The notes below the pieces were generated by a model. It was not told the DNA's origin, did no database searches, and worked only from the letters and a program-made list of their open reading frames with translations. A DNA stretch of 64,000 bases from Telmatospirillum sp. J64-1 (GTDB lineage Bacteria > Pseudomonadota > Alphaproteobacteria > Rhodospirillales > Magnetospirillaceae). The translations under genes and the position numbers were made by a program. This document shows positions 27,998-38,402 of the stretch, in pieces. The number at the start of each line of letters is the position of its first letter. Position 1 is the stretch's first letter. Location: contig NZ_SBHN01000011.1 of the NCBI RefSeq assembly GCF_006980715.1, positions 94,703 to 158,702 on the forward strand, read 5' to 3'.

Positions 27998-29341
27998 GTG
28001 AGTCCGAGCCGTCGGGGCCACGCCCTTTCCGATCGTTTTTTCGCCGTCATGGAAAGGCTGGGACCTTTCGAGTCCCGGCCGATCCTCGCCGTCGCCGTTT
28101 CCGGCGGCGCCGACAGCCTGGCACTGTGCCTGCTGGCCGATGACTGGGCCCGCCGCCGCGGCGGTTCCGTGCTGGCGCTGACCGTGGATCATCGCCTGCG
28201 CGCCGAATCCGGCGCCGAGGCCGCCCGTGTCGGCGAATGGCTGGCGGGCCGGGCCATTGCCCATCGCATTCTCCGCTGGGACGATCCCAAACCCCGGACG
28301 GGCCTGCAGGCCGCCGCCCGCGAGGCGCGTTACGCCCTGCTGGAAGAGGCCTGCGCCGAAAGCGGCATCCTGCATCTTCTGTTGGCCCATCACCGCGCCG
28401 ACCAGGCCGAGACCGTGCTGCTGCGCCAGCAGCGGGGCAGCGGCATGGATGGCTTGGCGGGGATGTCGGCCATCGTCGAGCGTCCCTCCCTGCGTCTGCT
28501 GCGCCCGTTGCTCGCCTGTCGGCCTGAGGATCTGCGCGGATTCCTGAGGGAACAGGGGCAGGACTGGATCGAGGACCCCAGCAACGGCAATCCCGCCTTC
28601 GCGCGGGTACGACTGCGCATGCGCCTAGCGGAGGACGGGGGCGAAACGGAACGGTTGCTGTCCATGTCCCGCCGGGCGGGGCAGGAGAGGGCGGCGCTGG
28701 AAGAGGCCGTGGCGCAGGCGGCGGCCCGTTCGGTCCTGATCCATCCCGTCGGCTATGCCCTGTGGCGGGTGGAGGATCTGGGACGCCTGCCGGAAGAGGT
28801 GGGACTGCGGCTGCTGTCGCGGCTGGTGTGCTGCATGGGCGGACGCGCCTATCCGCCCCGGGCGGAGCGGTTGCGGGGCATCTATGACCAGTTGCGGTCG
28901 GGGCGGCGCGATCTAACTTTGGGAGGATGCCTGCTGGCGGCCCGACGCGACGGGCTGCTGGTTTGCCGCGAACCCGGGCGCCTGACGGCGCTTACGGAGT
29001 TGCGGCCGGACAAAGTCGTATTATGGGATGGCAGATATCGTATGTTTTTGTCGCCGGAGAAAAACGAGGCCGTTTCCCCGCCGGGCGCCGCCAAGGTGGC
29101 CGCCCTGGGGGCGCAAGGCTGGCGGGACATCCGCTCCCATCTCGCCGGAGAGGCGGGAATGGCGCTGCCCGAGCCGGTGCGGCTGGGGCTTCCGGCGATC
29201 TATGACGAGCATGGTATATCGGCCGTGCCGCAGCTGGGGTATAAGCGAGAGGGAGGTCGCACCACCGATGCGCGGGTTCCTTCCGTCTTATTCGCTCCAC
29301 GCATCACGGTTACTGGCGCGGGGCATTGCCTTGTTTGGTGA
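27998..29341 (+). CDS. tilS: tRNA(Ile)-lysidine synthetase
   Basis: Converts C34 of tRNA-Ile(CAU) to lysidine so it reads AUA; essential. Length 447 aa. The PP-loop ATPase motif SGGADS is at residues 35-40 (AVAVSGGADSLALCLL); LTVDHRLRAES, HHRADQAETVLLR and GSGMDGLAGM follow in order, as in TilS. The C-terminal half is the divergent tRNA-binding region. Start GTG 27998 lies 3 bases after cpoB. The last bases contain elements of the ftsH promoter. Confidence 0.94.
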   Translation: MSPSRRGHALSDRFFAVMERLGPFESRPILAVAVSGGADSLALCLLADDWARRRGGSVLALTVDHRLRAESGAEAARVGEWLAGRAIAHRILRWDDPKPRTGLQAAAREARYALLEEACAESGILHLLLAHHRADQAETVLLRQQRGSGMDGLAGMSAIVERPSLRLLRPLLACRPEDLRGFLREQGQDWIEDPSNGNPAFARVRLRMRLAEDGGETERLLSMSRRAGQERAALEEAVAQAAARSVLIHPVGYALWRVEDLGRLPEEVGLRLLSRLVCCMGGRAYPPRAERLRGIYDQLRSGRRDLTLGGCLLAARRDGLLVCREPGRLTALTELRPDKVVLWDGRYRMFLSPEKNEAVSPPGAAKVAALGAQGWRDIRSHLAGEAGMALPEPVRLGLPAIYDEHGISAVPQLGYKREGGRTTDARVPSVLFAPRITVTGAGHCLVW

Positions 29342-29360
29342 TTCCGCCGCATTATCTACA
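29326..29360 (+). promoter_or_regulatory. candidate ftsH promoter (sigma70 and/or RpoH)
   Basis: Two readings overlap. Housekeeping: TTGCCT (29326-29331), 18-base spacer, CATTAT (29350-29355). Heat shock: CTTG (29330-29333), 17-base spacer, ATTATCTACA (29351-29360), which partly matches the alphaproteobacterial RpoH -10 consensus. FtsH is a heat-shock gene in several bacteria, so dual control is plausible. Confidence 0.4.
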
Positions 29361-29437
29361 GAGGCACTGGCTTGCCGTCGATCCGCGAGACGCGGGCCTC
29401 GGACGAACGCTTCCGTATATTTGGGAAGGGCTGAAAC

Positions 29438-31372
29438 TTGAACTTTAGCAAGAACCTGGCGCTCTGGGTCATCATCGCCCTGCTGCTGGTGGCGCTCTTC
29501 AATCTTTTCGAGCCGCAGCAGACGACCAGGGGCGCGACCTATCCGTTCTCGGATTTCATCTCCGAAGTCGAGCGCGGAAACGTGCGCGACGTCGTCATCC
29601 AGGGCGAGTCCATCACCGGCACCTTCGCCGATGGGCGGGCCTTCACCACTTACGCGCCCCAGGATCCGCAGCTGGTTCCGACCCTGCGCGAGCATGGCGT
29701 ACGCATTTCGGCGCAGCCGCGCGCAGACGACAGCCCGACCTTCTGGGGAATTCTGATCTCCTGGTTCCCGATGCTTCTGCTCATCGGCGTGTGGATCTTC
29801 TTCATGCGTCAGATGCAGGGCGGCGGCGGCAAGGCCATGGGCTTCGGCAAGTCCCGTGCCCGCATGCTGACCGAGAAGACCGGCCGCGTGACCTTCGAGG
29901 ACGTGGCGGGCATCGACGAGGCCAAACAGGAACTGGAAGAGATCGTGGACTTCCTGCGCGACCCGCAGAAGTTCCAGCGCCTGGGCGGCAAGATTCCGAA
30001 AGGCTGCTTGCTGGTCGGTCCGCCCGGTACCGGTAAGACGCTGCTGGCCCGCGCCATCGCCGGCGAGGCCAATGTGCCGTTCTTCACCATCTCGGGCTCG
30101 GACTTCGTCGAAATGTTCGTCGGCGTGGGTGCCTCGCGTGTCCGCGACATGTTCGAGCAGGGCAAGAAGAACGCGCCGTGCATCATCTTCATCGATGAAA
30201 TCGACGCCGTCGGCCGCCATCGTGGTGCCGGCCTGGGCGGCGGCAATGACGAGCGCGAGCAGACCCTGAACCAGTTGCTGGTCGAGATGGACGGCTTCGA
30301 GGCCAATGAAGGCGTCATCCTGATCGCCGCCACCAACCGTCCCGACGTCCTGGACCCGGCGCTGCTGCGTCCAGGCCGCTTCGACCGTCAGGTGGTGGTG
30401 CCCAATCCGGATGTGCTGGGCCGCGAGAAGATCCTGAAGGTGCATATGCGCAAGGTGCCGCTGGCTCCCGACGTGGATGCCCGCATCATCGCGCGCGGCA
30501 CGCCGGGCTTCTCGGGCGCCGATCTGTCCAACCTGGTGAACGAGGCCGCCCTGATCGCCGCCCGTGCCGGCAAGCGCGTCGTCACCATGTTCGACTTCGA
30601 ATCCGCCAAGGACAAGGTCATGATGGGCGCGGAACGCCGCTCCATGGTCATGACCGAGAACGAGAAGAAGCTGACCGCCTATCACGAGGCCGGCCACGCC
30701 ATCGTCGCCCTGCACGAGCCTGAGTCCGATCCCATCCACAAGGCCACCATCATCCCGCGCGGCCGTGCGCTGGGCATGGTGATGCGCCTGCCGGAAGGCG
30801 ACCGCATCTCGGTCTCGCGCGCCAAGCTGAAGGCCGACCTGGCCGTCGCCATGGGTGGACGTATCGCCGAGGAACTGATCTTCGGTCCGGAAAAGATCAC
30901 CACCGGTGCGTCCTCGGACATCAAGATGGCGACCGACATTTCCCGCCGCATGGTCACGGAATGGGGCATGAGCGAGAAGCTTGGTCCGCTGACCTATGGC
31001 GAGAACGACCAGGAAGTCTTCCTGGGGCATTCCGTGGCGACCCACAAGAACGTCTCGGAAGCCACCGCCAACCTGATCGATGCCGAGGTCAAGAGGGTGG
31101 TCCAGGAGGCTTACGACCGGGCCAAGTCCTGCCTGATCGAGCATCGTGACCAGTTGGAAACCCTGGCGAAGGGCCTGCTGGAATACGAAACCCTGAGCGG
31201 CGACGAAATCCGCGCGCTGCTCAATGGCGAGCCCATCCACCGCAATGCCGGGAGCGACGACCATCGCCCCCGCGACACCGGCCGCCGTGCCTCGGTGCCC
31301 ACCACGTCGGGCAATCGCGGCAGCGAGCAGCCGGGCGGAGGCCTCGGTCCCGAACCGCAGCCGGGGGCCTGA
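29438..31372 (+). CDS. ftsH: ATP-dependent zinc metalloprotease FtsH
   Basis: Membrane AAA+ protease that degrades misfolded membrane proteins and regulators such as RpoH and LpxC; 644 aa. TM1 is at about 6-24 and TM2 at about 106-126, with a short periplasmic domain between. Walker A GPPGTGKT (194-201), Walker [36 protein letters not shown], zinc site HEAGH (416-420). The start is TTG 29438 behind GGGAAGGG; no in-frame ATG gives the full first membrane segment. The last ~45 residues are low-complexity (Arg/Gly/Pro), as is usual. Confidence 0.97.
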   Translation: MNFSKNLALWVIIALLLVALFNLFEPQQTTRGATYPFSDFISEVERGNVRDVVIQGESITGTFADGRAFTTYAPQDPQLVPTLREHGVRISAQPRADDSPTFWGILISWFPMLLLIGVWIFFMRQMQGGGGKAMGFGKSRARMLTEKTGRVTFEDVAGIDEAKQELEEIVDFLRDPQKFQRLGGKIPKGCLLVGPPGTGKTLLARAIAGEANVPFFTISGSDFVEMFVGVGASRVRDMFEQGKKNAPCIIFIDEIDAVGRHRGAGLGGGNDEREQTLNQLLVEMDGFEANEGVILIAATNRPDVLDPALLRPGRFDRQVVVPNPDVLGREKILKVHMRKVPLAPDVDARIIARGTPGFSGADLSNLVNEAALIAARAGKRVVTMFDFESAKDKVMMGAERRSMVMTENEKKLTAYHEAGHAIVALHEPESDPIHKATIIPRGRALGMVMRLPEGDRISVSRAKLKADLAVAMGGRIAEELIFGPEKITTGASSDIKMATDISRRMVTEWGMSEKLGPLTYGENDQEVFLGHSVATHKNVSEATANLIDAEVKRVVQEAYDRAKSCLIEHRDQLETLAKGLLEYETLSGDEIRALLNGEPIHRNAGSDDHRPRDTGRRASVPTTSGNRGSEQPGGGLGPEPQPGA

Positions 31373-32550
31373 TGCCGGAAACGGTGTCAGCCTCCCCGCT
31401 GGCCCTGCGCATAAGCCCCGCTTTACCGCGGGGCTTTTCGCATGATGGCCGGCCCTTGTGGGAAGAGGCGCCGGAGGGGCGCCTGTATCTTCAACCTTGC
31501 GGCATCGTCTCGGGCGCGGCGGCTTCGGCGGCCGTGGCGACGGGGCAGGGTTGGTCTCTTGCCGGCGGCCCTCTGGCCTTCACCGCCTGCACCCTCTATC
31601 TGCGCGACGGCGCCAATGTGGTAGTGTCCCACGGCTCCTTCGCCGAGATCCTCGACTGGTCGGCCAATGAGGGCGAGCCGGTCGCTGGCTATGTCTCGCG
31701 CCTGCTGCACCGCATCGGCGCCGAGCGTCCGGCCTATGCCGGACTGGCGATGGACCGGCCGTGCATCATGGGCATCATCAACGCCACTCCCGACAGCTTC
31801 TCGGACGGCGGCGACCATTACGCCGCCGGGAATGCCGTTGCCAGTGCCCTGGCGATGCTGGAAGCCGGTGCCGAGATCATCGATGTCGGCGGCGAATCCA
31901 CCCGTCCCGGCTCGGCCCCCGTCTCGCCCGAGGAGGAAATCCGCCGTGTCGTGCCGGTGATCCGCGAACTGGCGAACCGGGGGGCGGTGGTTTCCGTCGA
32001 TACCCGCCATGCCGCCGTCATGGGGGCGGCCCTGGACGCCGGGGCGGCGATCCTCAACGACATCACTGCCCTTGAAGGCGATCCGGATTCCCTGCCGGTC
32101 GCCGCGCGGGCCCAGGTGCCGGTGATGCTGATGCACATGCAGGGCGAGCCCGGCACGATGCAGCAGAATCCGCGCTACGGCTTCGCGCCGTTGGATGTCT
32201 ACGATTATCTGGCCGGGCGCGTCGCTGCCTGCCGCGCGGCGGGCATCCCTCCGGAACTGATCTGCATCGATCCCGGCATCGGCTTCGGCAAGACGGTGGA
32301 TCACAACCTCGAGATCATGGCCCGGCTGAGCCTGTTCCATGGGTTGGGCTGCCCGATCCTGCTGGGCACCTCGCGCAAGAGCTTCATCGGCCGCTTGTCG
32401 AAGGGCGAGGCGCCGAAGGACCGCTTGGCCGGATCGCTGGCTACCGGACTGGCCGGGCTGGGGCAGGGGGTGCAGATGCTGCGCGTCCACGACGTGGCCG
32501 AAACCGCCCAGGCCGTGGCGGTCTGGCGCGCCATGGTGGCGGTCGCCTGA
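31372..32550 (+). CDS. folP: dihydropteroate synthase with N-terminal extension
   Basis: Condenses 6-hydroxymethyl-dihydropterin pyrophosphate with p-aminobenzoate in folate synthesis; the sulfonamide target. The catalytic core starts near residue 128: MGIINATPDSFSDGG (from 133), EIIDVGGESTRPGS, ILNDITAL, MLMHMQG, IDPGIGFGKT and LLGTSRKSFIG. About 125 residues precede it, including GIVSGAAASAAVATGQGW and PLAFTACTLYLRDG, so the 392-aa product is longer than usual (about 280). ATG 31372 overlaps the ftsH stop by 1 base. A terminator hairpin lies within the first 25 codons, so a later start (for example TTG 31456) is possible. Core identification is secure; the start is not. Confidence 0.9.
   Translation: MPETVSASPLALRISPALPRGFSHDGRPLWEEAPEGRLYLQPCGIVSGAAASAAVATGQGWSLAGGPLAFTACTLYLRDGANVVVSHGSFAEILDWSANEGEPVAGYVSRLLHRIGAERPAYAGLAMDRPCIMGIINATPDSFSDGGDHYAAGNAVASALAMLEAGAEIIDVGGESTRPGSAPVSPEEEIRRVVPVIRELANRGAVVSVDTRHAAVMGAALDAGAAILNDITALEGDPDSLPVAARAQVPVMLMHMQGEPGTMQQNPRYGFAPLDVYDYLAGRVAACRAAGIPPELICIDPGIGFGKTVDHNLEIMARLSLFHGLGCPILLGTSRKSFIGRLSKGEAPKDRLAGSLATGLAGLGQGVQMLRVHDVAETAQAVAVWRAMVAVA
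31413..31438 (+). terminator. terminator-like hairpin at the ftsH-folP junction
   Basis: AAGCCCCGC (31413-31421) and GCGGGGCTT (31428-31436) form a perfect 9-bp stem with loop TTTACC, followed by TTCG (four Ts in a row at 31435-31438). It lies 41 bases after the ftsH stop but inside the longest folP open frame. Confidence 0.6.
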
Positions 32551-32667
32551 GAAACAGGACATTTTTTACATTTCGTTTACGCGCCGCATGGGCTAATTCC
32601 ACCCCTTCCGTTGCCGTGCCGCACGGGAGCATGGCAAGATGGCGTGAGTGAGGAAGTGGGAGTGGAG

Positions 32668-34023
32668 ATGACCCGCAAGTTGTTCGGAACCGATGGCGTG
32701 CGCGGCTTGGCGAATATCGAGCCGATGACCGCCGAGACTGCAATGAAGCTGGGCATGGCCGCCGGCCGCTATTTCACCCGCGGCGAACACCGTCACACCG
32801 TCGTCATCGGCAAGGATACGCGCCTGTCGGGCTACATGCTGGAGCCCGCCCTGACGGCGGGCTTCATTTCCGTGGGCATGGACGTGGTGCTGCTGGGGCC
32901 GCTGCCGACCCCGGCGGTGGCCATGCTGACCCGCTCCATGCGGGCCGATCTCGGCGTCATGATCTCGGCCTCGCACAATCCCTACGAGGACAACGGCATC
33001 AAGCTGTTCGGCCCCGACGGCTTCAAGCTGTCGGACGAGGCGGAACTGGCGATCGAGGAAAGCATGGCCAACGGCCTGTCCAGCTATCTCGTGCCCTCGG
33101 GCAAGCTGGGCAAGGCGCGGCGGCTGGATGACGCGGTAGGCCGCTATATCGAATTCGCCAAGCATTCCTTCCCGCGCGGCCAGCGCCTGGACGGGCTGAA
33201 GATCGTCGTCGATTGCGCCAACGGTGCGGCCTACAAGGTGGCACCCACGGTGCTGTGGGAACTCGGCGCCACGGTCATCCCCATCGGCGTCACGCCGGAC
33301 GGCACCAATATCAACAAGGATTGCGGCTCGCTGCATACCGGGGCCATGCAGTCCCAGGTGGTGGCCCATGGCGCCCATCTCGGCATCGCGCTGGACGGCG
33401 ATGCCGACCGTCTGGTGATGTGCGACGAGAAGGGCCAGATCATCGACGGCGACCAGTTGATGGCCCTGATTGGCCTGACCTGGGGGCGGTCGGGCCAGCT
33501 CAAGGGCGGCGGCATCGTCGCTACGGTCATGTCCAATCTGGGCCTGGAACTGTTCCTGAAGGAGCAGGGGCTGAAGCTGCTGCGTACGGCGGTGGGCGAC
33601 CGTTATGTGGTCGAGGCGATGCGCCGCGACGGCTTCAATGTCGGCGGCGAGCAATCGGGCCATATCGTCCTGACCGATCATTGCACCACCGGTGACGGCC
33701 TGCTGGCGGCCCTGCAGGTGCTGTCGGGCATCGTCGAGTCGGGCAAGCCGGTCAGCGAGGTCACCCGCCTGTTCCAGCCCTTGCCGCAGATCCTGAAGAA
33801 TGTGCGCGTGGACCGGGCCAAGAACGGCACCGTCCTCGACGCTTCGACGGTGAAGAAGGCCATCAGCGACGGCGAAATCCGTCTGGGCGAGACGGGCCGC
33901 GTGCTGATCCGCAAATCGGGTACGGAACCGGTGATCCGCGTCATGGCCGAGGGCCAAGACGAGACCCTGGTGAACAGCGTGGTGGCCGAGATCGCCGAGG
34001 CCATCCAGAAGGCGGCGGACTGA
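32668..34023 (+). CDS. glmM: phosphoglucosamine mutase
   Basis: Interconverts glucosamine-6-P and glucosamine-1-P for peptidoglycan and LPS precursors; 451 aa. It begins [14 protein letters not shown]. The phosphoserine loop is [16 protein letters not shown] with S102, the metal loop DGDADRLVM near residue 246, the sugar-binding GGEQSGHIV and the phosphate loop [15 protein letters not shown] 32668 is preceded by GGAGTGGAG; the longer open frame has no support. The folP-glmM order is conserved in many proteobacteria. It ends 2 bases before thiD. Confidence 0.96.
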   Translation: MTRKLFGTDGVRGLANIEPMTAETAMKLGMAAGRYFTRGEHRHTVVIGKDTRLSGYMLEPALTAGFISVGMDVVLLGPLPTPAVAMLTRSMRADLGVMISASHNPYEDNGIKLFGPDGFKLSDEAELAIEESMANGLSSYLVPSGKLGKARRLDDAVGRYIEFAKHSFPRGQRLDGLKIVVDCANGAAYKVAPTVLWELGATVIPIGVTPDGTNINKDCGSLHTGAMQSQVVAHGAHLGIALDGDADRLVMCDEKGQIIDGDQLMALIGLTWGRSGQLKGGGIVATVMSNLGLELFLKEQGLKLLRTAVGDRYVVEAMRRDGFNVGGEQSGHIVLTDHCTTGDGLLAALQVLSGIVESGKPVSEVTRLFQPLPQILKNVRVDRAKNGTVLDASTVKKAISDGEIRLGETGRVLIRKSGTEPVIRVMAEGQDETLVNSVVAEIAEAIQKAAD

Positions 34024-34025
34024 AG

Positions 34026-34832
34026 ATGCAGGGACGTGTCCTGATCATTGCGGGATCGGATAGCGGCGGCGGCGCCGGTATCCAGGCCGACATCAAGGCG
34101 GTGATGGCCCTGGACGGCTATGCCGCCACCGCCATCACCGCCCTGACGGCCCAGAATACCCTGGGGGTCTTCGGCGTCCATCCCGTGCCGCTGGACTTTC
34201 TGGCCCAGCAGATGACGCTGGTGCTCGACGATATCGGCGCCGATTGCGTCAAGACCGGCATGCTCGCTTCCGCCGCCGTCATCGAGACGGTGATGGACGT
34301 GCTGGAGCGTTATCCGGGGCTGAAGCTGGTCTGCGACCCGGTGATGATCGCCAAGGGCGGCGCGCCCTTGCTCGATCCCGATGCCGTGGCGACCATGAAG
34401 AACCGCATGCTGCCGCGCGCCAGCTTGATCACGCCGAACCTGCCCGAAGCCGAGGCCTTGTCGGGCCGCCGCATCGCCACGCCCGAAGACATGCGCCAAG
34501 CCGGGCCGGACTTGCTGGCCCTGGGCCCCCAGGCGGTGCTGCTGAAGGGTGGCCATCTGGAAGGCGACACGGTCGTGGACATGCTGTTCACCGCCGAGGG
34601 TGTCCGAGAATATTCTCATCCGCGTATCCTCACCGCCAATACCCACGGCACCGGCTGCACCCTGGCTTCGGCCATCGCCGCCGGTATCGCCCAGGGAATG
34701 CCCCTGGCGGCGGCGGTGGAGCGGGGGCGGGATTACGTGCGCAAGGCCATCGAGACCGCGCCCAATTTGGGCAAGGGCCATGGGCCGTTGAACCATGCCC
34801 ATACTGTGCGGCCTTTCGGATTGAAGGAATAG
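34026..34832 (+). CDS. thiD: hydroxymethylpyrimidine/phosphomethylpyrimidine kinase
   Basis: Phosphorylates HMP and HMP-P to HMP-PP for thiamine synthesis; ribokinase family, 268 aa. Seen: LIIAGSDSGGGAGIQADIK at the N-terminus, AITALTAQNT, DCVKTGMLAS, VCDPVMIAKGG, LITPNLPEAEALSG, VLLKGGHLEG and the anion-hole/catalytic NTHGTGCTLASAIAA near residue 215. It is coupled to glmM by a 2-base gap. It supplies the substrate of ThiE, encoded elsewhere in the window. Confidence 0.95.
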   Translation: MQGRVLIIAGSDSGGGAGIQADIKAVMALDGYAATAITALTAQNTLGVFGVHPVPLDFLAQQMTLVLDDIGADCVKTGMLASAAVIETVMDVLERYPGLKLVCDPVMIAKGGAPLLDPDAVATMKNRMLPRASLITPNLPEAEALSGRRIATPEDMRQAGPDLLALGPQAVLLKGGHLEGDTVVDMLFTAEGVREYSHPRILTANTHGTGCTLASAIAAGIAQGMPLAAAVERGRDYVRKAIETAPNLGKGHGPLNHAHTVRPFGLKE

Positions 34833-34839
34833 GCCGGTC

Positions 34840-35247
34840 ATGACGATTTCCTATGCCGCCGAGCCGGGCCTCGATCCGGATGAATTCATCGACGTCCTGA
34901 ACCGTTCCGGTTTGGGCAAGAGGCGGCCGGTGCGCGATCCCCATCGCATCGCCCGCATGATCGCGCAGGCCGACCTGGTGCTGACCGCACGCGACGAGAC
35001 GGGGCTTCTGGTCGGGGTGGCCCGTTCGGTCACCGATTTCAGCTATTGCTGCTACCTCTCCGATCTGGCGGTGGACGAGGCCTTCCAGCGCCGGGGCATC
35101 GGGCGCGAGTTGATCCGCCGCACGCAGGAGGCGGCGGGTTCGGAGACCAGCCTGTTCCTGATCGCGGCTCCGGATGCCGCCGCCTATTACCCGCATATCG
35201 GCCTGGAAAAGGTCGAGCGGGCGTGGATGGTGCCGCGCCAGCGATGA
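34840..35247 (+). CDS. GNAT-family N-acetyltransferase
   Basis: A 135-aa acetyltransferase of unknown substrate. The acetyl-CoA-binding motif A is LAVDEAFQRRGIGRELIRRT (about 75-94), preceded by the central strand FSYCCYLSDL. Motif B is LFLIAAPDAAAYYPHIGLEKVERAW, where the Tyr-Tyr pair is typical of GNAT catalytic regions. It lies 7 bases after thiD and probably shares its transcript. No partner gene hints at the substrate. Confidence 0.85.
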   Translation: MTISYAAEPGLDPDEFIDVLNRSGLGKRRPVRDPHRIARMIAQADLVLTARDETGLLVGVARSVTDFSYCCYLSDLAVDEAFQRRGIGRELIRRTQEAAGSETSLFLIAAPDAAAYYPHIGLEKVERAWMVPRQR

Positions 35248-35343
35248 GGGCTGGCGGGGAAGGGCGCCGCCGACCTTTCTGATGACGGCGCTGTTCATCT
35301 TGGTCGCTTCCTGCCATGGGGAGTTTAAAGGTCAACAGGCCGA

Positions 35344-35372
35344 TTGACGGCGGCAGGGGGCGCGCCTACTCT
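35344..35372 (+). promoter_or_regulatory. housekeeping promoter for serC-serA
   Basis: -35 TTGACG (35344-35349) and -10 TACTCT (35367-35372), spacer exactly 17 bases. The predicted start lies near 35379, about 55 bases before serC. The same TTGACG-N17 arrangement occurs before DUF4164-zapA. Confidence 0.7.
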
Positions 35373-35434
35373 CCTGGCGGGCCACGGCCTCCCAACGGGC
35401 CGCGTCCTTCTGCAAGGGAAGGAATTTCAAAGTC

Positions 35435-36610
<1,176 letters not shown>

Positions 36611-36627
36611 TTCCCCAAGGAGCCGCC

Positions 36628-38205
36628 ATGCCTAAGGTTCTCATTAGCGACAAGCTCAGCCCCGCCGCCGTCCAGATCTTCCTGGATCGCGGCATCGAGG
36701 CCGATGTCAGGACGGGCCTGCGTCCCGAGGAACTGAAGGCGATCATCGCTGATTACGACGGCCTTGCCATCCGCTCGGCCACCAAGGTCAGCGCCGATAT
36801 CCTGGCGGCTGCGACCAAGCTGAAGGTGGTGGGCCGGGCCGGCATCGGTGTCGACAACATCGATTTGGCCGCCGCCACCCAGCGCGGCGTCGTGGTGATG
36901 AACACGCCTTTCGGCAATTCCATCACCACCGCCGAACACGCCATCGCCCTGATGTTCTCGCTGGCCCGCCAGATTCCGCAGGCCAACGCCCTGACCCATG
37001 CGGGCCAATGGGAAAAGAACCGCTTCCTGGGAACCGAACTGACCGGCAAGACCCTGGGCGTGGTGGGCTGCGGCAATATCGGCGCCATCGTCTGCGACCG
37101 GGCCTTGGGGCTGAAGATGCGGGTGGTGGCCTATGACCCCTTCCTGTCCTTCGAGCGTGCTGCCGACCTGGGGGTGGAGAAGGTGGACCTGGACGAATTG
37201 TTCGCCCGCGCCGACTTCATCACCCTGCACACGCCGCTGACCGACGCGACCCGCGACCTGATCAACGCCAAGTCCATCGCCAAGATGAAGAAGGGCGTGC
37301 GCATCATCAATTGCGCCCGTGGCGGTCTGGTGGTCGAGGCCGACCTGAAGGCGGCCATCGAAAGCGGCCATGTCGCCGGGGTGGCGCTGGACGTCTTCAA
37401 GAATGAACCGCCCGTCGGCAATCCGCTGTTCGGCATGGAACAGGTGGTCTGTACCCCGCATCTCGGCGCCTCGACCAGCGAGGCACAGGAGAATGTCGCC
37501 TTGCAGATCGCCGAGCAGATGGTGGACTACCTGTTGACCGGCGCCGTCACCAATGCCCTGAACATGCCCTCCGTCTCGGCCGAGGATGCGCCCAAGCTGC
37601 GGCCCTATATGAGCCTCGCCAAGCAATTGGGCAGCTTCGCCGGGCAGTTGACCGAACATGCGCTGAAGTCGGTGCGCATCGACTTCCAGGGCCATGTGGC
37701 GGAACTCAACACCAAGCCGCTGACGGCGATCCTGCTGCAAGGGCTGCTCAGCCCGCTGCTGGAAAACGTCAACATGGTCAACGCGCCGCTGGTTGCCCGC
37801 GAGCGTGACATAGACATCACCGAAAGCACCAACGAGCAGGTCAGCGACTACCAGACCCTGATCCGCCTGACGGTGACCACGGATGTCCGCAAGCGCAGCG
37901 TCGCCGGAACCCTGTTCGGCGGCGACAAGCCCCGCATCGTCGAGATCAAGGACATTCCCATCGAGGCCGAACTCGGCCCCTACATGCTTTATGTCAGCAA
38001 TACCGACAAGCCGGGCTTCATCGGCAATCTGGGCAGCACCCTGGGGGCCGAGGGCATCAATATCGCCACCTTCCATCTGGGCCGCAACGCCGCCGGCGGC
38101 GATGCCATCGCCCTGATCCAGGTGGACCAGCCCATTTCCGATAGCCTGCTGGAGAAGGTGCGGGCCATTCCCAACGTTCTCCAGGCCAAGGCGCTGCGGT
38201 TCTAG
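36628..38205 (+). CDS. serA: D-3-phosphoglycerate dehydrogenase
   Basis: First step of serine synthesis; 525 aa, the long type with an intervening domain and a C-terminal ACT domain. The NAD-binding Rossmann motif is LGVVGCGNIG (near residue 147). Catalytic region: RIINCARGGLVVEADL (Arg), LDVFKNEPP (Glu) and CTPHLGASTSEAQ (His). The ACT domain starts near 452 (YMLYVSNTDKPGFIGNLGS) and is expected to sense serine. ATG 36628 has GGAGCC upstream. Two tandem hairpins follow. Confidence 0.96.
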   Translation: MPKVLISDKLSPAAVQIFLDRGIEADVRTGLRPEELKAIIADYDGLAIRSATKVSADILAAATKLKVVGRAGIGVDNIDLAAATQRGVVVMNTPFGNSITTAEHAIALMFSLARQIPQANALTHAGQWEKNRFLGTELTGKTLGVVGCGNIGAIVCDRALGLKMRVVAYDPFLSFERAADLGVEKVDLDELFARADFITLHTPLTDATRDLINAKSIAKMKKGVRIINCARGGLVVEADLKAAIESGHVAGVALDVFKNEPPVGNPLFGMEQVVCTPHLGASTSEAQENVALQIAEQMVDYLLTGAVTNALNMPSVSAEDAPKLRPYMSLAKQLGSFAGQLTEHALKSVRIDFQGHVAELNTKPLTAILLQGLLSPLLENVNMVNAPLVARERDIDITESTNEQVSDYQTLIRLTVTTDVRKRSVAGTLFGGDKPRIVEIKDIPIEAELGPYMLYVSNTDKPGFIGNLGSTLGAEGINIATFHLGRNAAGGDAIALIQVDQPISDSLLEKVRAIPNVLQAKALRF

Positions 38206-38222
38206 GTTCTGTTTTCGACCCG

Positions 38223-38253
38223 CCAAGGGCCGCAAGGCCCTTGGGCCCTTTCT
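38223..38253 (+). terminator. serA terminator 1 (GCAA tetraloop)
   Basis: CCAAGGGCC (38223-38231) / GGCCCTTGG (38236-38244) with the stable loop GCAA, followed by GCCCTTTCTCTT (T-rich but interrupted). Confidence 0.6.
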
Positions 38254-38297
38254 CTTCTTGAAATTTCAGGAATTCCCGGAGGCTCGCCTCTTGGAGA

Positions 38298-38323
38298 GGC
38301 GGGGCCAAGCCCCGCCGTTCTTT
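38298..38323 (+). terminator. serA terminator 2
   Basis: GGCGGGGC (38298-38305) / GCCCCGCC (38309-38316), loop CAA, followed by GTTCTTTCG. Together with the previous hairpin it forms a tandem stop for the serCA transcript. Confidence 0.55.
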
Positions 38324-38340
38324 CGTCTGGTCAAAATCCC

Positions 38341-38369
38341 TTACCGGGAAAAAGGCTATTTGCTATCAC
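38341..38369 (+). promoter_or_regulatory. possible promoter of the soluble chemoreceptor gene
   Basis: TTACCG (38341-38346), 17-base spacer, TATCAC (38364-38369), 33 bases before ATG 38403. Spacing is ideal, the hexamers are moderate. AAAGGGATGGCAGC provides the ribosome binding region. Confidence 0.45.
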
Positions 38370-38402
38370 TGGCAGTGTGTGAATTTTTAAAGGGATGGCA
38401 GC

